From: Tidjanibacter sp.
GTDB lineage: Bacteria; Bacteroidota; Bacteroidia; Bacteroidales; Rikenellaceae
DNA: 64,000 nt
Assembly (NCBI GenBank): GCA_017390585.1
Contig: JAFPBB010000008.1
Location: 21,832 to 85,831, forward strand
Reading direction: 5' to 3'
Numbering within the stretch: position 1 is the first letter of the stretch; every line of letters begins with the position of its first letter. Below are positions 7,173 through 15,157 of this stretch, piece by piece. The notes under the pieces were generated by a model. That model was not told the origin of the DNA. It saw only the letters and a list, made by a program, of their open reading frames with translations, and searched no databases. The position numbers and the translations under genes are program-made.

Positions 7173-9455
7173 TTAGAAATTGTAACCCTCAATACTATTT
7201 GCATAGCTAGTCCAATTCCAACCCTCTGCTGTTTTGTAGGCATCCACGCTCTCTGCAGGAACGTAAATCTTGCGACCGGAGGCGTTCAAATCGAATGCGG
7301 CCCAACCGAGAATATCGCGTATCTCAGCGGTTGGAGGTGTTGTGGGTTTGCAATATACATTTGCAAGGCTAAAGCATCCATAGAATGCTCGACAGCCAAT
7401 CTTAGTTACGCCGTCGGGAATGTTGATGCTCTCAAGGCTCGTGCAACCTTCGAATGCTGAACCTCTAATCTCGGTTACACTGTCAGGAATGTTGATGTTC
7501 TTAAGGCTCGAGCAATAAAAGAAACCTCCAATAGAAGTTACACTATTGGGAATGTTGATGCTCTCAAGGCTCGTGCAATACTGGAATGCTGAACTGCCAA
7601 TCTCAGTTACACTATTGGGAATGTTGATGCTCTTGAGGCTCGTGCAATGAACGAATGCAGAATTACCAATAGAAATTACACTGTCGGGAATGGTGATGCT
7701 TTTAAGATTCGAGCAATAAGAGAATGCAGAGTTGCCAATCTCAATTACGCTGTCGGGAATAGTGATGCTTTCAAGGCTCGAGCAAGCACTAAATAAAGAA
7801 CTGCTAATCTTAGTTACACCCTCGCCAATGTTGATGCTCTTAAGGCTCGAGCAACCACGAAATGCTGAGTTGCCAATCTCAGTTACACTATCGGGAATGT
7901 TGATGCTTTCAAGGCTCGAGCAATTCCAGAATGCAGAGCCGTCAATCGTAGTTACGCTGTCGGGAATGTTGATGCTCACAAGGCTCGAGCAACCATCGAA
8001 TGCGGCTTTGCTAATCTCAGTTACTCCATTGGGAATGTTGATGCTCTCAAGGCTCTTGCAACCATAGAATGCGTATTCACCAATAGAAATTACACCATCG
8101 GGAATGTTGATGCTCTTAAGGCTCTTGCAACCAAAGAATGCGTCAGCACCAATCTCAATTACTCTGTTGGGAATGGTGATGCTCTTAAGGTTCTTGCAAC
8201 CATCGAATGCGGAGTTGCCAATCTTAGTTACTCTATCGGGAATGTTGATGCTCTCAAGGCTCGAGCAACCATTGAATGCTGACCAACCAATCTCAGTTAC
8301 GCTATCGGGAATGGTTATGCTTATAAGGCTCGAGCAATCACGGAATGCGGAACCAATTATAGTAATACCTTTTGAGAAGGTGATAACACCACTACCGGTT
8401 AGCGAATCCCACTCGTTGGAAACAATGGTTGTTGTTGCATAGTCAAAGGCATTGCTCCTGGGAGTGATTTTTTCGGGTGCGGTGTACCAAATCTCGTTGG
8501 CCATAGGGGTGATGGTCAGATTACCCTCCCAAGTGTTGTCTACATCCACATCAAACTGCGAGCCGTTGGTGAGGAGCGCACCATAGACGTTGGTCTTGAA
8601 GTTGCGTGCAAGGGGAATGTTGTTGTAGGTATTGGTGATGGTCTTGGCTTTGGTGTTGTCCTTGGTGGTGACGGTGGCGTTGGCGAGGCTTTTCTCTGCG
8701 CCCACCAGAACATAGTTCATAGCCAAGTAGTTGTAGCCCGAGACGGGGAATTTGTAGTCGGTGGGAACGACCATCTCGTCGAGCGAGTAGGTGATGGCTG
8801 CGCTGCCCTCTACGGAGGTGTGGCCACTGGTACAATCGAGCACGTTGGGCACGTTGGTCAGGCTAACCTCGCTCCAGATTTTGTCGATGTCGAAGTTGGC
8901 TTTCTTGGCCTCCTCGAAGTCGGAGGTGCCGATGTTGAGCTGTGCAAAGGGGCGCTCAAGCACAACGCTGCGGCTGATGGATCCCTCCACGTTGTCGAGG
9001 GTGATGTAGCTGTAGAATGCATCGTAGGACTCCTTGTTGGCGGTGGGCGAGGCATTCATCTTCATCTTCTTACTGGTCCAGTCGATGGAGAAAGCACCGC
9101 TGTAGTCGTCGCTCACGGCCCAGAAGAGCACAGCATAGCTGTTGCCATCGATGAGGTCGAGGGTGAAGGTGGTGGGGGCATCTTTGCTGATGCGGAGTGC
9201 GTTGTCCAGCTCCGTTTTGGAAATCTTGGCCACGATGTTGCCACCCTCGGTCACATCGTAGACAGCATAGAGAAGTTTTTTCTCTGCGGCGCAGTCGCCG
9301 AAGAAGAGGTCCGCACGCGAAGTGAGCTCGGGAGTGGAGATCTCGAAAGTCACGCCAGTGGCGTTGCCCTTGATTCCCTCGTCAAGTTCATTCACGCACG
9401 AGGTTGCAAACAGCGCAGCGGCTGCCACAACCAACGAAATGAGAAATTTCTTCAT
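7173..9455 (-). CDS. BspA-like surface lipoprotein: fimbrillin-like domain plus leucine-rich repeats
   Basis: A 760-residue lipoprotein. The signal peptide ends in LFATSC with the lipobox Cys at 20, and a Ser-Arg-Ala site follows at 46-48. Residues up to about 330 form the domain shared with six other proteins in this window (hallmarks ERPFAQLNIGTSDFE, YLAMNYVLVG, ARNFKTNVYG). From about 350 to 700 there are 15 Treponema/BspA-type leucine-rich repeats of 23 residues (consensus SLxSINIPDSVTEIGxSAFxGC), one of them two residues short. The C-terminus (YVPAESVDAYKTAEGW) is typical of BspA-like proteins. BspA proteins bind host matrix proteins, so surface adhesion is inferred. Its closest relative here is the protein at 51722-55117. 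The long leader carries a G9 run and a terminator. Confidence 0.85.
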   Translation of the reverse strand: MKKFLISLVVAAAALFATSCVNELDEGIKGNATGVTFEISTPELTSRADLFFGDCAAEKKLLYAVYDVTEGGNIVAKISKTELDNALRISKDAPTTFTLDLIDGNSYAVLFWAVSDDYSGAFSIDWTSKKMKMNASPTANKESYDAFYSYITLDNVEGSISRSVVLERPFAQLNIGTSDFEEAKKANFDIDKIWSEVSLTNVPNVLDCTSGHTSVEGSAAITYSLDEMVVPTDYKFPVSGYNYLAMNYVLVGAEKSLANATVTTKDNTKAKTITNTYNNIPLARNFKTNVYGALLTNGSQFDVDVDNTWEGNLTITPMANEIWYTAPEKITPRSNAFDYATTTIVSNEWDSLTGSGVITFSKGITIIGSAFRDCSSLISITIPDSVTEIGWSAFNGCSSLESINIPDRVTKIGNSAFDGCKNLKSITIPNRVIEIGADAFFGCKSLKSINIPDGVISIGEYAFYGCKSLESINIPNGVTEISKAAFDGCSSLVSINIPDSVTTIDGSAFWNCSSLESINIPDSVTEIGNSAFRGCSSLKSINIGEGVTKISSSLFSACSSLESITIPDSVIEIGNSAFSYCSNLKSITIPDSVISIGNSAFVHCTSLKSINIPNSVTEIGSSAFQYCTSLESINIPNSVTSIGGFFYCSSLKNINIPDSVTEIRGSAFEGCTSLESINIPDGVTKIGCRAFYGCFSLANVYCKPTTPPTAEIRDILGWAAFDLNASGRKIYVPAESVDAYKTAEGWNWTSYANSIEGYNF
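7370..8400 (-). repeat. Tandem 69-bp repeats coding for BspA-type leucine-rich repeats
   Basis: About 15 consecutive 69-bp units encode the leucine-rich repeats. The unit near 7510-7540 is 6 bp shorter, reading SVTSIGGFFYCSSL without the usual SA before the aromatic. Copy number could change by recombination. Confidence 0.85.
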
Positions 9456-9508
9456 ACTTGATTTGAATTAGTTTGTATAGATGAATTGATTAGTTAGTTT
9501 GCGGGCAC

Positions 9509-9554
9509 AAAAAAAGAGATACCGCATACCCATCAGTGAGTATTGCAGTACCTC
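9509..9554 (-). terminator. Intrinsic terminator inside the leader of the BspA-like gene
   Basis: On the minus-strand RNA, 9554-9538 (GAGGUACUGCAAUACUC) pairs with 9531-9516 (GGGUAUGCGGUAUCUC) with one bulge and several G-U pairs, then U7 follows. The wobble pairs exist only on this strand, so the hairpin acts on the gene's own transcript. It lies about 55 bases before the ATG at 9455, downstream of the promoter, which is the position of an attenuator. Confidence 0.7.
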
Positions 9555-9589
9555 CAGAAAATATACGACACAAGCGTTCGAGAGTAAAA

Positions 9590-9640
9590 TCAGCTTCCTG
9601 ATTTACCCCCCCCCATCACGCTAATGCGCTGATTATCAAT
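9590..9640 (-). promoter_or_regulatory. Leader element: palindrome, G9 run and small hairpin
   Basis: Read on the minus strand: TGATAATCA (9638-9630), then AT followed by nine G (9614-9606), then the hairpin AAATCAG-gaag-CTGATTT. The same order occurs in the leader at 55280-55322. A short ORF (9667-9590, 25 codons) begins MTKYFT, reads ISVMGGG across the G-run and stops at TGA before the terminator. Confidence 0.55.
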
Positions 9641-9704
9641 GGTTTGGCTTGTGAAATATTTAGTCATATCATTTTGCGGCGCATCCATACGCCCATATAT
9701 CGCT

Positions 9705-9712
9705 CAAAGATA
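9705..9712 (-). promoter_or_regulatory. Putative -7 promoter box for the BspA-like gene
   Basis: TATCTTTG on the minus strand, about 250 bases before the ATG at 9455. Bases 9713-9850 between it and the tRNA terminator hold nothing else I could recognise. Confidence 0.5.
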
Positions 9713-9851
9713 GTCATTATTTTTCGAATAGCCATATAAATACCTATTTTTATTCCGCGTGGGCAAATGTTGTGTGGGCGGGCGGTGTAGATAGTGTGCA
9801 GGGTGTGCGGCAGGTGGAATGGGGGAGTTTGAAATGTTGGGCCGCAGTCGA

Positions 9852-9886
9852 ATAAAACAAAAAGGCCGAAACTTTCGTTTCGGCCT
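9852..9886 (-). terminator. Terminator of tRNA-Val
   Basis: A 10-bp perfect stem (AGGCCGAAAC / GTTTCGGCCT) with a 4-base loop and TTTTTGTTTT on the minus strand, just after the tRNA. Confidence 0.85.
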
Positions 9887-9894
9887 CTCGATTG

Positions 9895-9969
9895 TGGGAG
9901 TTGACGGATTCGAACCGCCGACCCTCTGCTTGTAAGGCAGATGCTCTAAACCAGCTGAGCTAAACTCCC
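9895..9969 (-). tRNA. tRNA-Val (anticodon UAC)
   Basis: The minus strand folds as a cloverleaf: acceptor GGGAGTT / AACTCCC, D-arm GCTCAGCTGGTTTAGAGC, anticodon arm TCTGC-CTTACAA-GCAGA with anticodon TAC, and T-arm GGCGGTTCGAATCCGTC. The discriminator is A and CCA is not encoded. It has its own promoter about 40 bases upstream and a terminator right after. Confidence 0.97.
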
Positions 9970-10008
9970 GAGTTTTGAAGAACTGCGTTTCATTTCTGAA
10001 TTGCGATG

Positions 10009-10039
10009 CAAAGATAGGGCTAATTTTTATATCTGCAAA
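10009..10039 (-). promoter_or_regulatory. Promoter of tRNA-Val
   Basis: TATCTTTG (minus, 10016-10009) with TTTGC (10039-10035) 18 bases further upstream, a good match to the Bacteroidetes -33/-7 pair. The rest of 10040-10211 is T-rich on the plus strand and shows nothing else. Confidence 0.65.
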
Positions 10040-10211
10040 TTTTTTCGGCAAAAAAATGCAACTTTTTTTCAACTTTTTTTCGTGCTTTTTGTTAATGTGT
10101 TGTCAATCAGTGTGGTAGGTGTAAAACTTTTTTTTGACTTTTTTAGGCCCACTTTTGCCTCAAGTTCCCTTTTGTGGTCGTGTGACCAGATTTGTGGTGG
10201 AAGAAAAATTC

Positions 10212-11165
10212 CTATCGACCCTGAAATTCTATGATGCGTTGGTCCAAAATCTCGCCTCTTTCCACGATCTTCGCACCCTTGAGCACCTCATTCTCCTTGC
10301 CCTCAATGAGCAAATCGACATATTTTGCCACCTCCTCGGCGAGGCTCACGCTCGTACTCCTATAAAATAATGCGGGTGTGTGGTCGACAACATAGTGGCG
10401 CACCCCCTCGCAGAAATAGCTCGGTTCCTCGATGGTGGTGGGAATGGAGGTCTCTATTGCACCGCCCCTGTCACAAGCGATGTCGACAATCATCGCTCCG
10501 CGTTTCATCCTGCCCAGGTCTTCTTTGTAGATGATGTGGTCTTTGCGACGAGTGTCCCAAAGAACGGCGTTTACCACCACGTCGTATTCGCCCAATTCGG
10601 CTCTCAACTTCTCCTCGTCGGCACGTCCGAAGACCTTGACCTCTGCGCCGAGCGCGTTGAGGGTCTTGATGGCTCCTCGTGCGGTGTTGCCTCTGCCAAT
10701 CACAGCCACCTTGCACCCTTCGGGGAGGATGCCGTGGATCATAAAGGAGTGGGCAATGGCGGCTTCGCCTGCAATCTCATTGTTGCGGTGGAATGTGTGT
10801 ACCCCGTTTTCGAACATATCCTCCCACGCATAGGCGGTGTGTCCACCCTCGATGAGGGCGTCGGCTATTTCGCGGTTACGCACGGCGTGGAGCCAACCAA
10901 AGAGGGTCTGATTGTGGAGTTGGGTGAGGTAGTCGCCGTCGCCAATCTTGGCGTCGCAGATGACCTCGCAGGTGAGCACCTGCTCGTGGGAGGCCACTCG
11001 TGCTCCGCGGGAGGTGTAGGCCTCATCGCCGTAGCCGAGCACTTGGCCATAGCCCTCTTCGATGACCACCATTTCGGGGTGTTGGAGGGACTCGAGGCTC
11101 TGGGGCAGCAGTGCGCGGCGGCGCTCATTCTCTTTGTGACTTATGGGGAAACCTATTGTTTTCAT
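10212..11165 (-). CDS. N5-(carboxyethyl)ornithine synthase-like / alanine dehydrogenase family enzyme
   Basis: A 317-residue member of the alanine dehydrogenase/pyridine nucleotide transhydrogenase fold. The N-terminal start MKTIGFPISHKENERRRALL and the length fit what I recall of N5-(carboxyethyl)ornithine synthase, which reductively joins pyruvate to the side-chain amine of ornithine with NADPH. The Rossmann motif VAVIGRGNTARGA lies near 155-167, and the substrate-lobe region VICDAKIGDGDYLTQL near 68-83. It is the last gene of an operon behind two ATP-grasp proteins (33-base gap), suggesting it provides or modifies an amine building block. Substrate is not proven by sequence; plain alanine dehydrogenases are longer (about 370 residues). 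Confidence 0.65.
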   Translation of the reverse strand: MKTIGFPISHKENERRRALLPQSLESLQHPEMVVIEEGYGQVLGYGDEAYTSRGARVASHEQVLTCEVICDAKIGDGDYLTQLHNQTLFGWLHAVRNREIADALIEGGHTAYAWEDMFENGVHTFHRNNEIAGEAAIAHSFMIHGILPEGCKVAVIGRGNTARGAIKTLNALGAEVKVFGRADEEKLRAELGEYDVVVNAVLWDTRRKDHIIYKEDLGRMKRGAMIVDIACDRGGAIETSIPTTIEEPSYFCEGVRHYVVDHTPALFYRSTSVSLAEEVAKYVDLLIEGKENEVLKGAKIVERGEILDQRIIEFQGR

Positions 11166-11198
11166 ATCTCTATTGTGGGGTATGATGGGGGTTTGTTG

Positions 11199-12299
11199 CT
11201 ACTTTAGGAGGTGGTCGAAGCGCTCCTTGAGGCCTCCATAGACTTGATGAAGCGAGATTGCCCAATTGTCGTTGGCCTCAATGAGGCAGGGGCCCTTGGG
11301 GGTGATGGCTATATCCCAACCAATGGCGGGGATGAAGTCGATTCTCTTGTGGAAACTCTTGCACATCTCAATGGCCTCACGATAGTGGGGGATGCGGAAT
11401 CCGGCAAAGGGGATGCCTGTGTCGGGGTGGGTGGTTGTGCGGAGCCCAAAGGGAGGTTTGTAGTAGCCCTCCTCAAAGAGCACGCCATTCTCGTCTATAC
11501 CCACACATACGCCTCCCTGCGACCAATTGTCCACCACGTTGCCGTTGGCTCCGATGCGGAGCAGGGAGTGGAAATACTCGATCGCTCCTGTGCGTCGGTT
11601 GCGGATGGTGACCAGGCGTATGGTGTTGATCGACTTGGGATAGAGTCGATTGAGCTCGGGGTGCTGCAATAGTCGGCTTTGGACTATGTGCTGGCTTGTG
11701 CGCGAGCCGACCATAGCGACTATCTCCTCCTGCGTGGCTGGTGCGTCATTTAGCGTGTAGCCATTCTCATCCCTGCCCAAGCAGAATATGCCCTCGCCAC
11801 ACTCGGCATCGAGGGGTTTGCAGAATATGGACTCCTCGCGCTCGAGCAGCGAGAAGACATCCTCGTGGCTTTCATCGTTGAGTCGAATGGTGCCACAGCC
11901 GGGGTCGATGTAGCCGAGGTCTCGCACGCAGGGGATGCCGAAGTGCTCACAGACGATGGCAAAGAGCTTTTTGTCGCGCAGGATGCAGATGTAGTTGAAC
12001 GGATGCACGGGGCGGTTGTGGAGGTTGCGCCAATCCATAAACTCCTTGTAGGAGATTAGTCCCTTCTTCTTGAAACTTGCGCCCTTGACATCGAGTCCGT
12101 AGAGGTAGTAGTATGGGTCCACCTCGCCATATTTGAGGATGTGGACACATTGGTCTCCGAAGATGCGGGCTTTGCTCTTGTGGGGCTGCTCGGGGAAGTA
12201 TGATATTGCGGGGATGCGTTCGCCCCCACAGACGTATCGCATCAGTAGTTTGATTCGACGGGTGAGGTGGCGTTTGACCCTCAGGTTTTTGTCCGACAT
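11199..12299 (-). CDS. Sugar-transfer-associated ATP-grasp domain protein
   Basis: A 366-residue protein. An N-terminal basic region is followed by a helical linker (about 40-120) and an ATP-grasp fold. Recognisable pieces are IFCKPLDAECGEGIF (ATP-binding lysine and Gly-rich loop, about 165-180), the strand SINTIRLVTIRNRRTG, DNWSQGGVCVGID, and the metal-binding end IGWDIAITPKGPCLIEANDNW. This matches the family usually named sugar-transfer associated ATP-grasp, often found in capsule or LPS loci. ATP-grasp enzymes activate a carboxylate as acyl phosphate and couple it to an amine or thiol. No glycosyltransferase is nearby. It sits between another ATP-grasp gene and a CEOS-like gene. Confidence 0.75.
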   Translation of the reverse strand: MSDKNLRVKRHLTRRIKLLMRYVCGGERIPAISYFPEQPHKSKARIFGDQCVHILKYGEVDPYYYLYGLDVKGASFKKKGLISYKEFMDWRNLHNRPVHPFNYICILRDKKLFAIVCEHFGIPCVRDLGYIDPGCGTIRLNDESHEDVFSLLEREESIFCKPLDAECGEGIFCLGRDENGYTLNDAPATQEEIVAMVGSRTSQHIVQSRLLQHPELNRLYPKSINTIRLVTIRNRRTGAIEYFHSLLRIGANGNVVDNWSQGGVCVGIDENGVLFEEGYYKPPFGLRTTTHPDTGIPFAGFRIPHYREAIEMCKSFHKRIDFIPAIGWDIAITPKGPCLIEANDNWAISLHQVYGGLKERFDHLLK

Positions 12300-12356
12300 A
12301 GTGTGCTTGGGCTTGTGGTTGTCTTGTGGTTTCTTCTGGGCTTGCAGAGTTGTGGC

Positions 12357-13268
12357 CTATATGGTCTTCTCTGCTGGGAGCTTTATGCGGCTGCCAAATA
12401 GTAGGTCGGTTTCGCGAAGGAGGTTGCTGTCACATCCACTGCGAGGGAAGAAGGTGAGCTCGCCGAAGTAGATGGCGCCATCGATGTTGTAGAGGTCCAC
12501 TCGCAAATAGGGGATTCCCTCCGATAGTCGCGAGGCAATCTCAAACATCTTGTCCATATTCTTGGGCTTGGGTACGGTGAAACCCTCGGGAGCCTCTTTA
12601 CCTCGCTTGTTGTAGCGCAGTAGGTTCCACGCCTTGTCGAAGAAGTAGAACTTGGTGTCACCCGAGGCGCGGTCGAAACAGAGCATCACGTCGGTTGCAT
12701 CGCCGTTGTAGCAGGAGAACTTGTAGTCCTTGAGTTCGGTGCCACTCTCGTCGACCATATATTTCTCGGCAATGATGCGCGGGGAGATATCTTTGTAGGG
12801 CCACTCGCGGTATTTGAGATAGTAGCTGCGCGAGAGCGATGCTGTGAGCTTCTTGCGAGCTGCCTCTATGTCGAATGAGGTGCGGTCTGTGCAGATCACC
12901 ACGCTTTTGCTGTCGTGGGTGGTTTTGAGCACGAACTGCTCTGGGAGGCAGGAGAAGTCGATATCTTCAAAGCGGTCCCAGATGCCGAGAGTGGGAATGA
13001 TGTACTCCTCACCGATGATGGAGGCCACATACTCTTTGGCTGCGGCTTTGTCTACCATTGCGGTGTACTCGGGTCTGTGGTTGTAGACCTTGAGCCATTG
13101 GAGTTTCTCATTGAATGTGGTGGGGTTCTCGAGGTTGAGTGGGTAGCCCATATCACGGTAGAACATCATCTTCACATAGCTGGGATCCGCCACGGGGAAG
13201 TAGCGGTGGGAGCGCATACGCATCTTGTAGAGAAAGCGTTTTATGGTGTGGAGAATACCTTTTGCCAT
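12357..13268 (-). CDS. TupA-like ATP-grasp protein
   Basis: A 303-residue protein like the TupA-type ATP-grasp family (often annotated as glycosyltransferase because of gene context). Family hallmarks are NPTTFNEKLQWLKVYNHRPEY (near 48-68), VDKAAAKEYV, FVLKTTHDSKSVVIC (ATP-binding strand and Lys), IIAEKYMVDESGTELKDYKF, and LRVDLYNIDGAIYFGELTFFPRSG, which carries the metal-binding acidic residues. TupA in teichuronopeptide synthesis is thought to ligate amino acids. This is the first gene of the operon, with a TACCTTTG box about 36 bases upstream, divergent from the thioesterase operon. Confidence 0.75.
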   Translation of the reverse strand: MAKGILHTIKRFLYKMRMRSHRYFPVADPSYVKMMFYRDMGYPLNLENPTTFNEKLQWLKVYNHRPEYTAMVDKAAAKEYVASIIGEEYIIPTLGIWDRFEDIDFSCLPEQFVLKTTHDSKSVVICTDRTSFDIEAARKKLTASLSRSYYLKYREWPYKDISPRIIAEKYMVDESGTELKDYKFSCYNGDATDVMLCFDRASGDTKFYFFDKAWNLLRYNKRGKEAPEGFTVPKPKNMDKMFEIASRLSEGIPYLRVDLYNIDGAIYFGELTFFPRSGCDSNLLRETDLLFGSRIKLPAEKTI

Positions 13269-13303
13269 TGCAATGAGTGGTTGGTTGATGGGGAAATATC
13301 ATA

Positions 13304-13311
13304 CAAAGGTA
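13304..13311 (-). promoter_or_regulatory. Putative -7 promoter box for the ATP-grasp operon
   Basis: TACCTTTG on the minus strand, 36 bases upstream of the ATG at 13268. Confidence 0.55.
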
Positions 13312-13342
13312 GGTATATTTTGCGACACTCCAAAAAAATGGT

Positions 13343-13350
13343 TACCTTTG
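13343..13350 (+). promoter_or_regulatory. Putative -7 promoter box for the thioesterase-prmC-recX operon
   Basis: TACCTTTG on the plus strand, 54 bases before the ATG at 13404. It is back-to-back with the box at 13304-13311. Confidence 0.55.
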
Positions 13351-13403
13351 TATGTTGTTTAACCCGAAAGTTTGCAGAGACTTTCAACCTCATATTGAAT
13401 ATT

Positions 13404-13784
13404 ATGATAGAAGTAGGAACACGACACACAAGTACAACTGTGGTGGATAGCACCAATGTAGCTTCCGCCGTAGGCTCGGGCGGCCTCGACGTATTTGCCA
13501 CTCCCTCTATGGTGGCCCTGATGGAGCACGCAGCTATGACTGCCGTTGCACCTTTCCTTGCCGAGGGTGAAACCACCGTCGGAGGTCACATCGCCACATC
13601 CCACATTGCTCCCTCTCCCATTGGTGCTACCATCGAGGCTGAGGCTGTGGTTACTGCGGTGAGTGGCAAGAAGATAGAGTTCGATGTGGAGGCTCGATGC
13701 GATGGTGTCACTATCGGCAAGGGCACCCACTTGCGTTTTGTTGTGGATGGTGCAAAATTCCTTGCTCGTTTGGTGGCAAAATAG
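13404..13784 (+). CDS. Hotdog-fold thioesterase, FlK-like
   Basis: A 126-residue single hotdog domain. The pattern FATPSMVALMEHAAMTAVAPFL (the family helix with its Glu) and GGHIATSHIAPSPIGATIEAEAVVT resembles the fluoroacetyl-CoA thioesterase family found in many Bacteroidetes. Such proteins hydrolyse small acyl-CoA esters; the real substrate is unknown. The open frame reaches upstream to 12915, but the promoter box at 13343 and the family length favour the ATG at 13404. It is 17 bases before prmC. Confidence 0.75.
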   Translation: MIEVGTRHTSTTVVDSTNVASAVGSGGLDVFATPSMVALMEHAAMTAVAPFLAEGETTVGGHIATSHIAPSPIGATIEAEAVVTAVSGKKIEFDVEARCDGVTIGKGTHLRFVVDGAKFLARLVAK

Positions 13785-13801
13785 AGATTTATCCCACTCC
13801 T

Positions 13802-14653
13802 ATGCCGACAACTCGCAAGCAACTCCTCGATAGGGTGGAGGGGGTAACAATCCCTCTCTACGGCTCGCGTGAGGGTAGGGCAGTGGCCGAAAGATTGTGC
13901 AACGACCTCTATGGGGTCAGCCGCTTTGGGGCTATGCTCGAACCCGATGCCGAGGTGGATGTCGAAGAGGCTGTGCTCACCTCCCAACTCTCTCGCCTTG
14001 GTGCGGGCGAACCTGTCCAATATGTTGTGGGCAGGCAGGAGTTCTATGGCCGAGAGTTTGCTGTGCGCCCCGGCATTCTCATTCCTCGCCCCGAAACGGA
14101 AGAGCTTGTGGCTCTGATTGTTGGCGAAAATAGGAAGGATTCTCCCGCCATCCTCGATGTGGGCACGGGTAGTGGTGCCATAGCCATATCGCTATCTGCC
14201 GAGATTCCATCCTCGAGGGTTTGGGCGTTGGATGTTTCACCTGTGGCAGTGGAGGTTGCTCGGGAAAATGCGGAGCACCTCGGAGTGTCGATTGAGGTGG
14301 GTCTGGGTGATATTTTCGAGTGGCAACCCAGGGCCGAGAGCCTCGATATTGTTGTCTCCAATCCTCCATATATTCCCGAGAGTGAGCGCGTGGAAATGGG
14401 AACGAATGTTGTCGACTACGAGCCCTCCTCGGCACTCTTTGTGCCCGATGCAGATCCTCTGATTTTTTATCGCCGCATTGCCGAAGTGGCTGCTGTGGCG
14501 CTCCGAAAGGGTGGCCACCTCTACTTTGAGATCCACGAAAAGTTGGCCGATGAGACGGCTAAACTTTTGATGGAGAAAGGATTCACCCAGGTGACTATCC
14601 ACGAGGATATGAATTCCAAACCCCGAATGATAGGATGTATGAAGAGCGAGTAG
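13802..14653 (+). CDS. prmC: Peptide chain release factor N5-glutamine methyltransferase
   Basis: A 283-residue PrmC/HemK enzyme that methylates the GGQ glutamine of release factors with SAM. An N-terminal helical domain (about 1-85) is followed by GEPVQYVVGRQEFYG and the IPRPETEELV linker, motif I LDVGTGSGAIAISLS, and the catalytic NPPYIP near 185. The ATG at 13802 was preferred to the frame's upstream extension (13697), which would overlap the thioesterase gene. Its 3' end overlaps recX by 19 bases. Confidence 0.92.
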   Translation: MPTTRKQLLDRVEGVTIPLYGSREGRAVAERLCNDLYGVSRFGAMLEPDAEVDVEEAVLTSQLSRLGAGEPVQYVVGRQEFYGREFAVRPGILIPRPETEELVALIVGENRKDSPAILDVGTGSGAIAISLSAEIPSSRVWALDVSPVAVEVARENAEHLGVSIEVGLGDIFEWQPRAESLDIVVSNPPYIPESERVEMGTNVVDYEPSSALFVPDADPLIFYRRIAEVAAVALRKGGHLYFEIHEKLADETAKLLMEKGFTQVTIHEDMNSKPRMIGCMKSE

Positions 14654-15138
14654 GAGCAAAAGTGCCCAAGGCTAAGAGCCCCGAGCAAGCTCTTGCATCC
14701 CTGATGCGACAGTGTGCTCGGGCGGAAAAATGCAGTTTCGATGCGCTGCGTTCGATGCGCCGTTGGGGCCTATCCGACGAGGATGCAAGGGGCGTGTTGG
14801 CGCGTCTACATAGGGAGCGATTCATAGACGATGGTCGCTATGCGGCGGCCTTTGTGCGCGAGAAGGCTCGTCTTTCGGGATGGGGTGCACGAAAAATTGC
14901 TGCTGCCCTCCGTGCCAAGTCCATATCAGCAGAGGCTATTGAAGCGGCGCTCTTTCAACTTTCAGCCGCAGAGAGTGGAGAGAAACTCACACAGATACTA
15001 AGCAAAAAAGCCGCCAAAACCAAGACGGCGAGTGCTTATGAATTGAAAGTTAAGCTGATACGATTTGGCATTAGTCGCGGATTCGACCTCGAAGATGTGG
15101 TCCGCACTGCCGAACGATTGTGCCGCCAGAGCGATTAG
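14635..15138 (+). CDS. recX: Regulatory protein RecX
   Basis: A 167-residue RecX, a small helical-repeat protein that modulates RecA filaments. Family features are LMRQCARAEKCSFDALRSM, LHRERFIDDGRYAAAFVREK (the conserved F-D-RYA-V segment) and a second repeat of the same type. The start at 14635 overlaps the prmC end, suggesting translational coupling. It converges on the aminotransferase gene with only 19 bases between, and no strong terminator is seen. Confidence 0.85.
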   Translation: MYEERVGAKVPKAKSPEQALASLMRQCARAEKCSFDALRSMRRWGLSDEDARGVLARLHRERFIDDGRYAAAFVREKARLSGWGARKIAAALRAKSISAEAIEAALFQLSAAESGEKLTQILSKKAAKTKTASAYELKVKLIRFGISRGFDLEDVVRTAERLCRQSD

Positions 15139-15157
15139 CTCCCCCTACATTGGCGCA

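Larger units (their letters stand above)
9456..9712 (-). other. Long 5' leader of the BspA-like gene
   Basis: About 245 bases from a TATCTTTG box (9705-9712) to the ATG. It holds the short G-run ORF, the G9 element and the internal terminator listed separately. The 60 bases next to the gene are AT-rich with no conserved Shine-Dalgarno. Confidence 0.6.

Noticed and set aside
7370-8400. Regular repeats that could suggest a CRISPR array
   Set aside because: The 69-bp units are in frame and encode leucine-rich repeats; there are no unique spacers between constant repeats.
9704-10072. A 122-codon frame on the minus strand
   Set aside because: It runs through tRNA-Val and its terminator.
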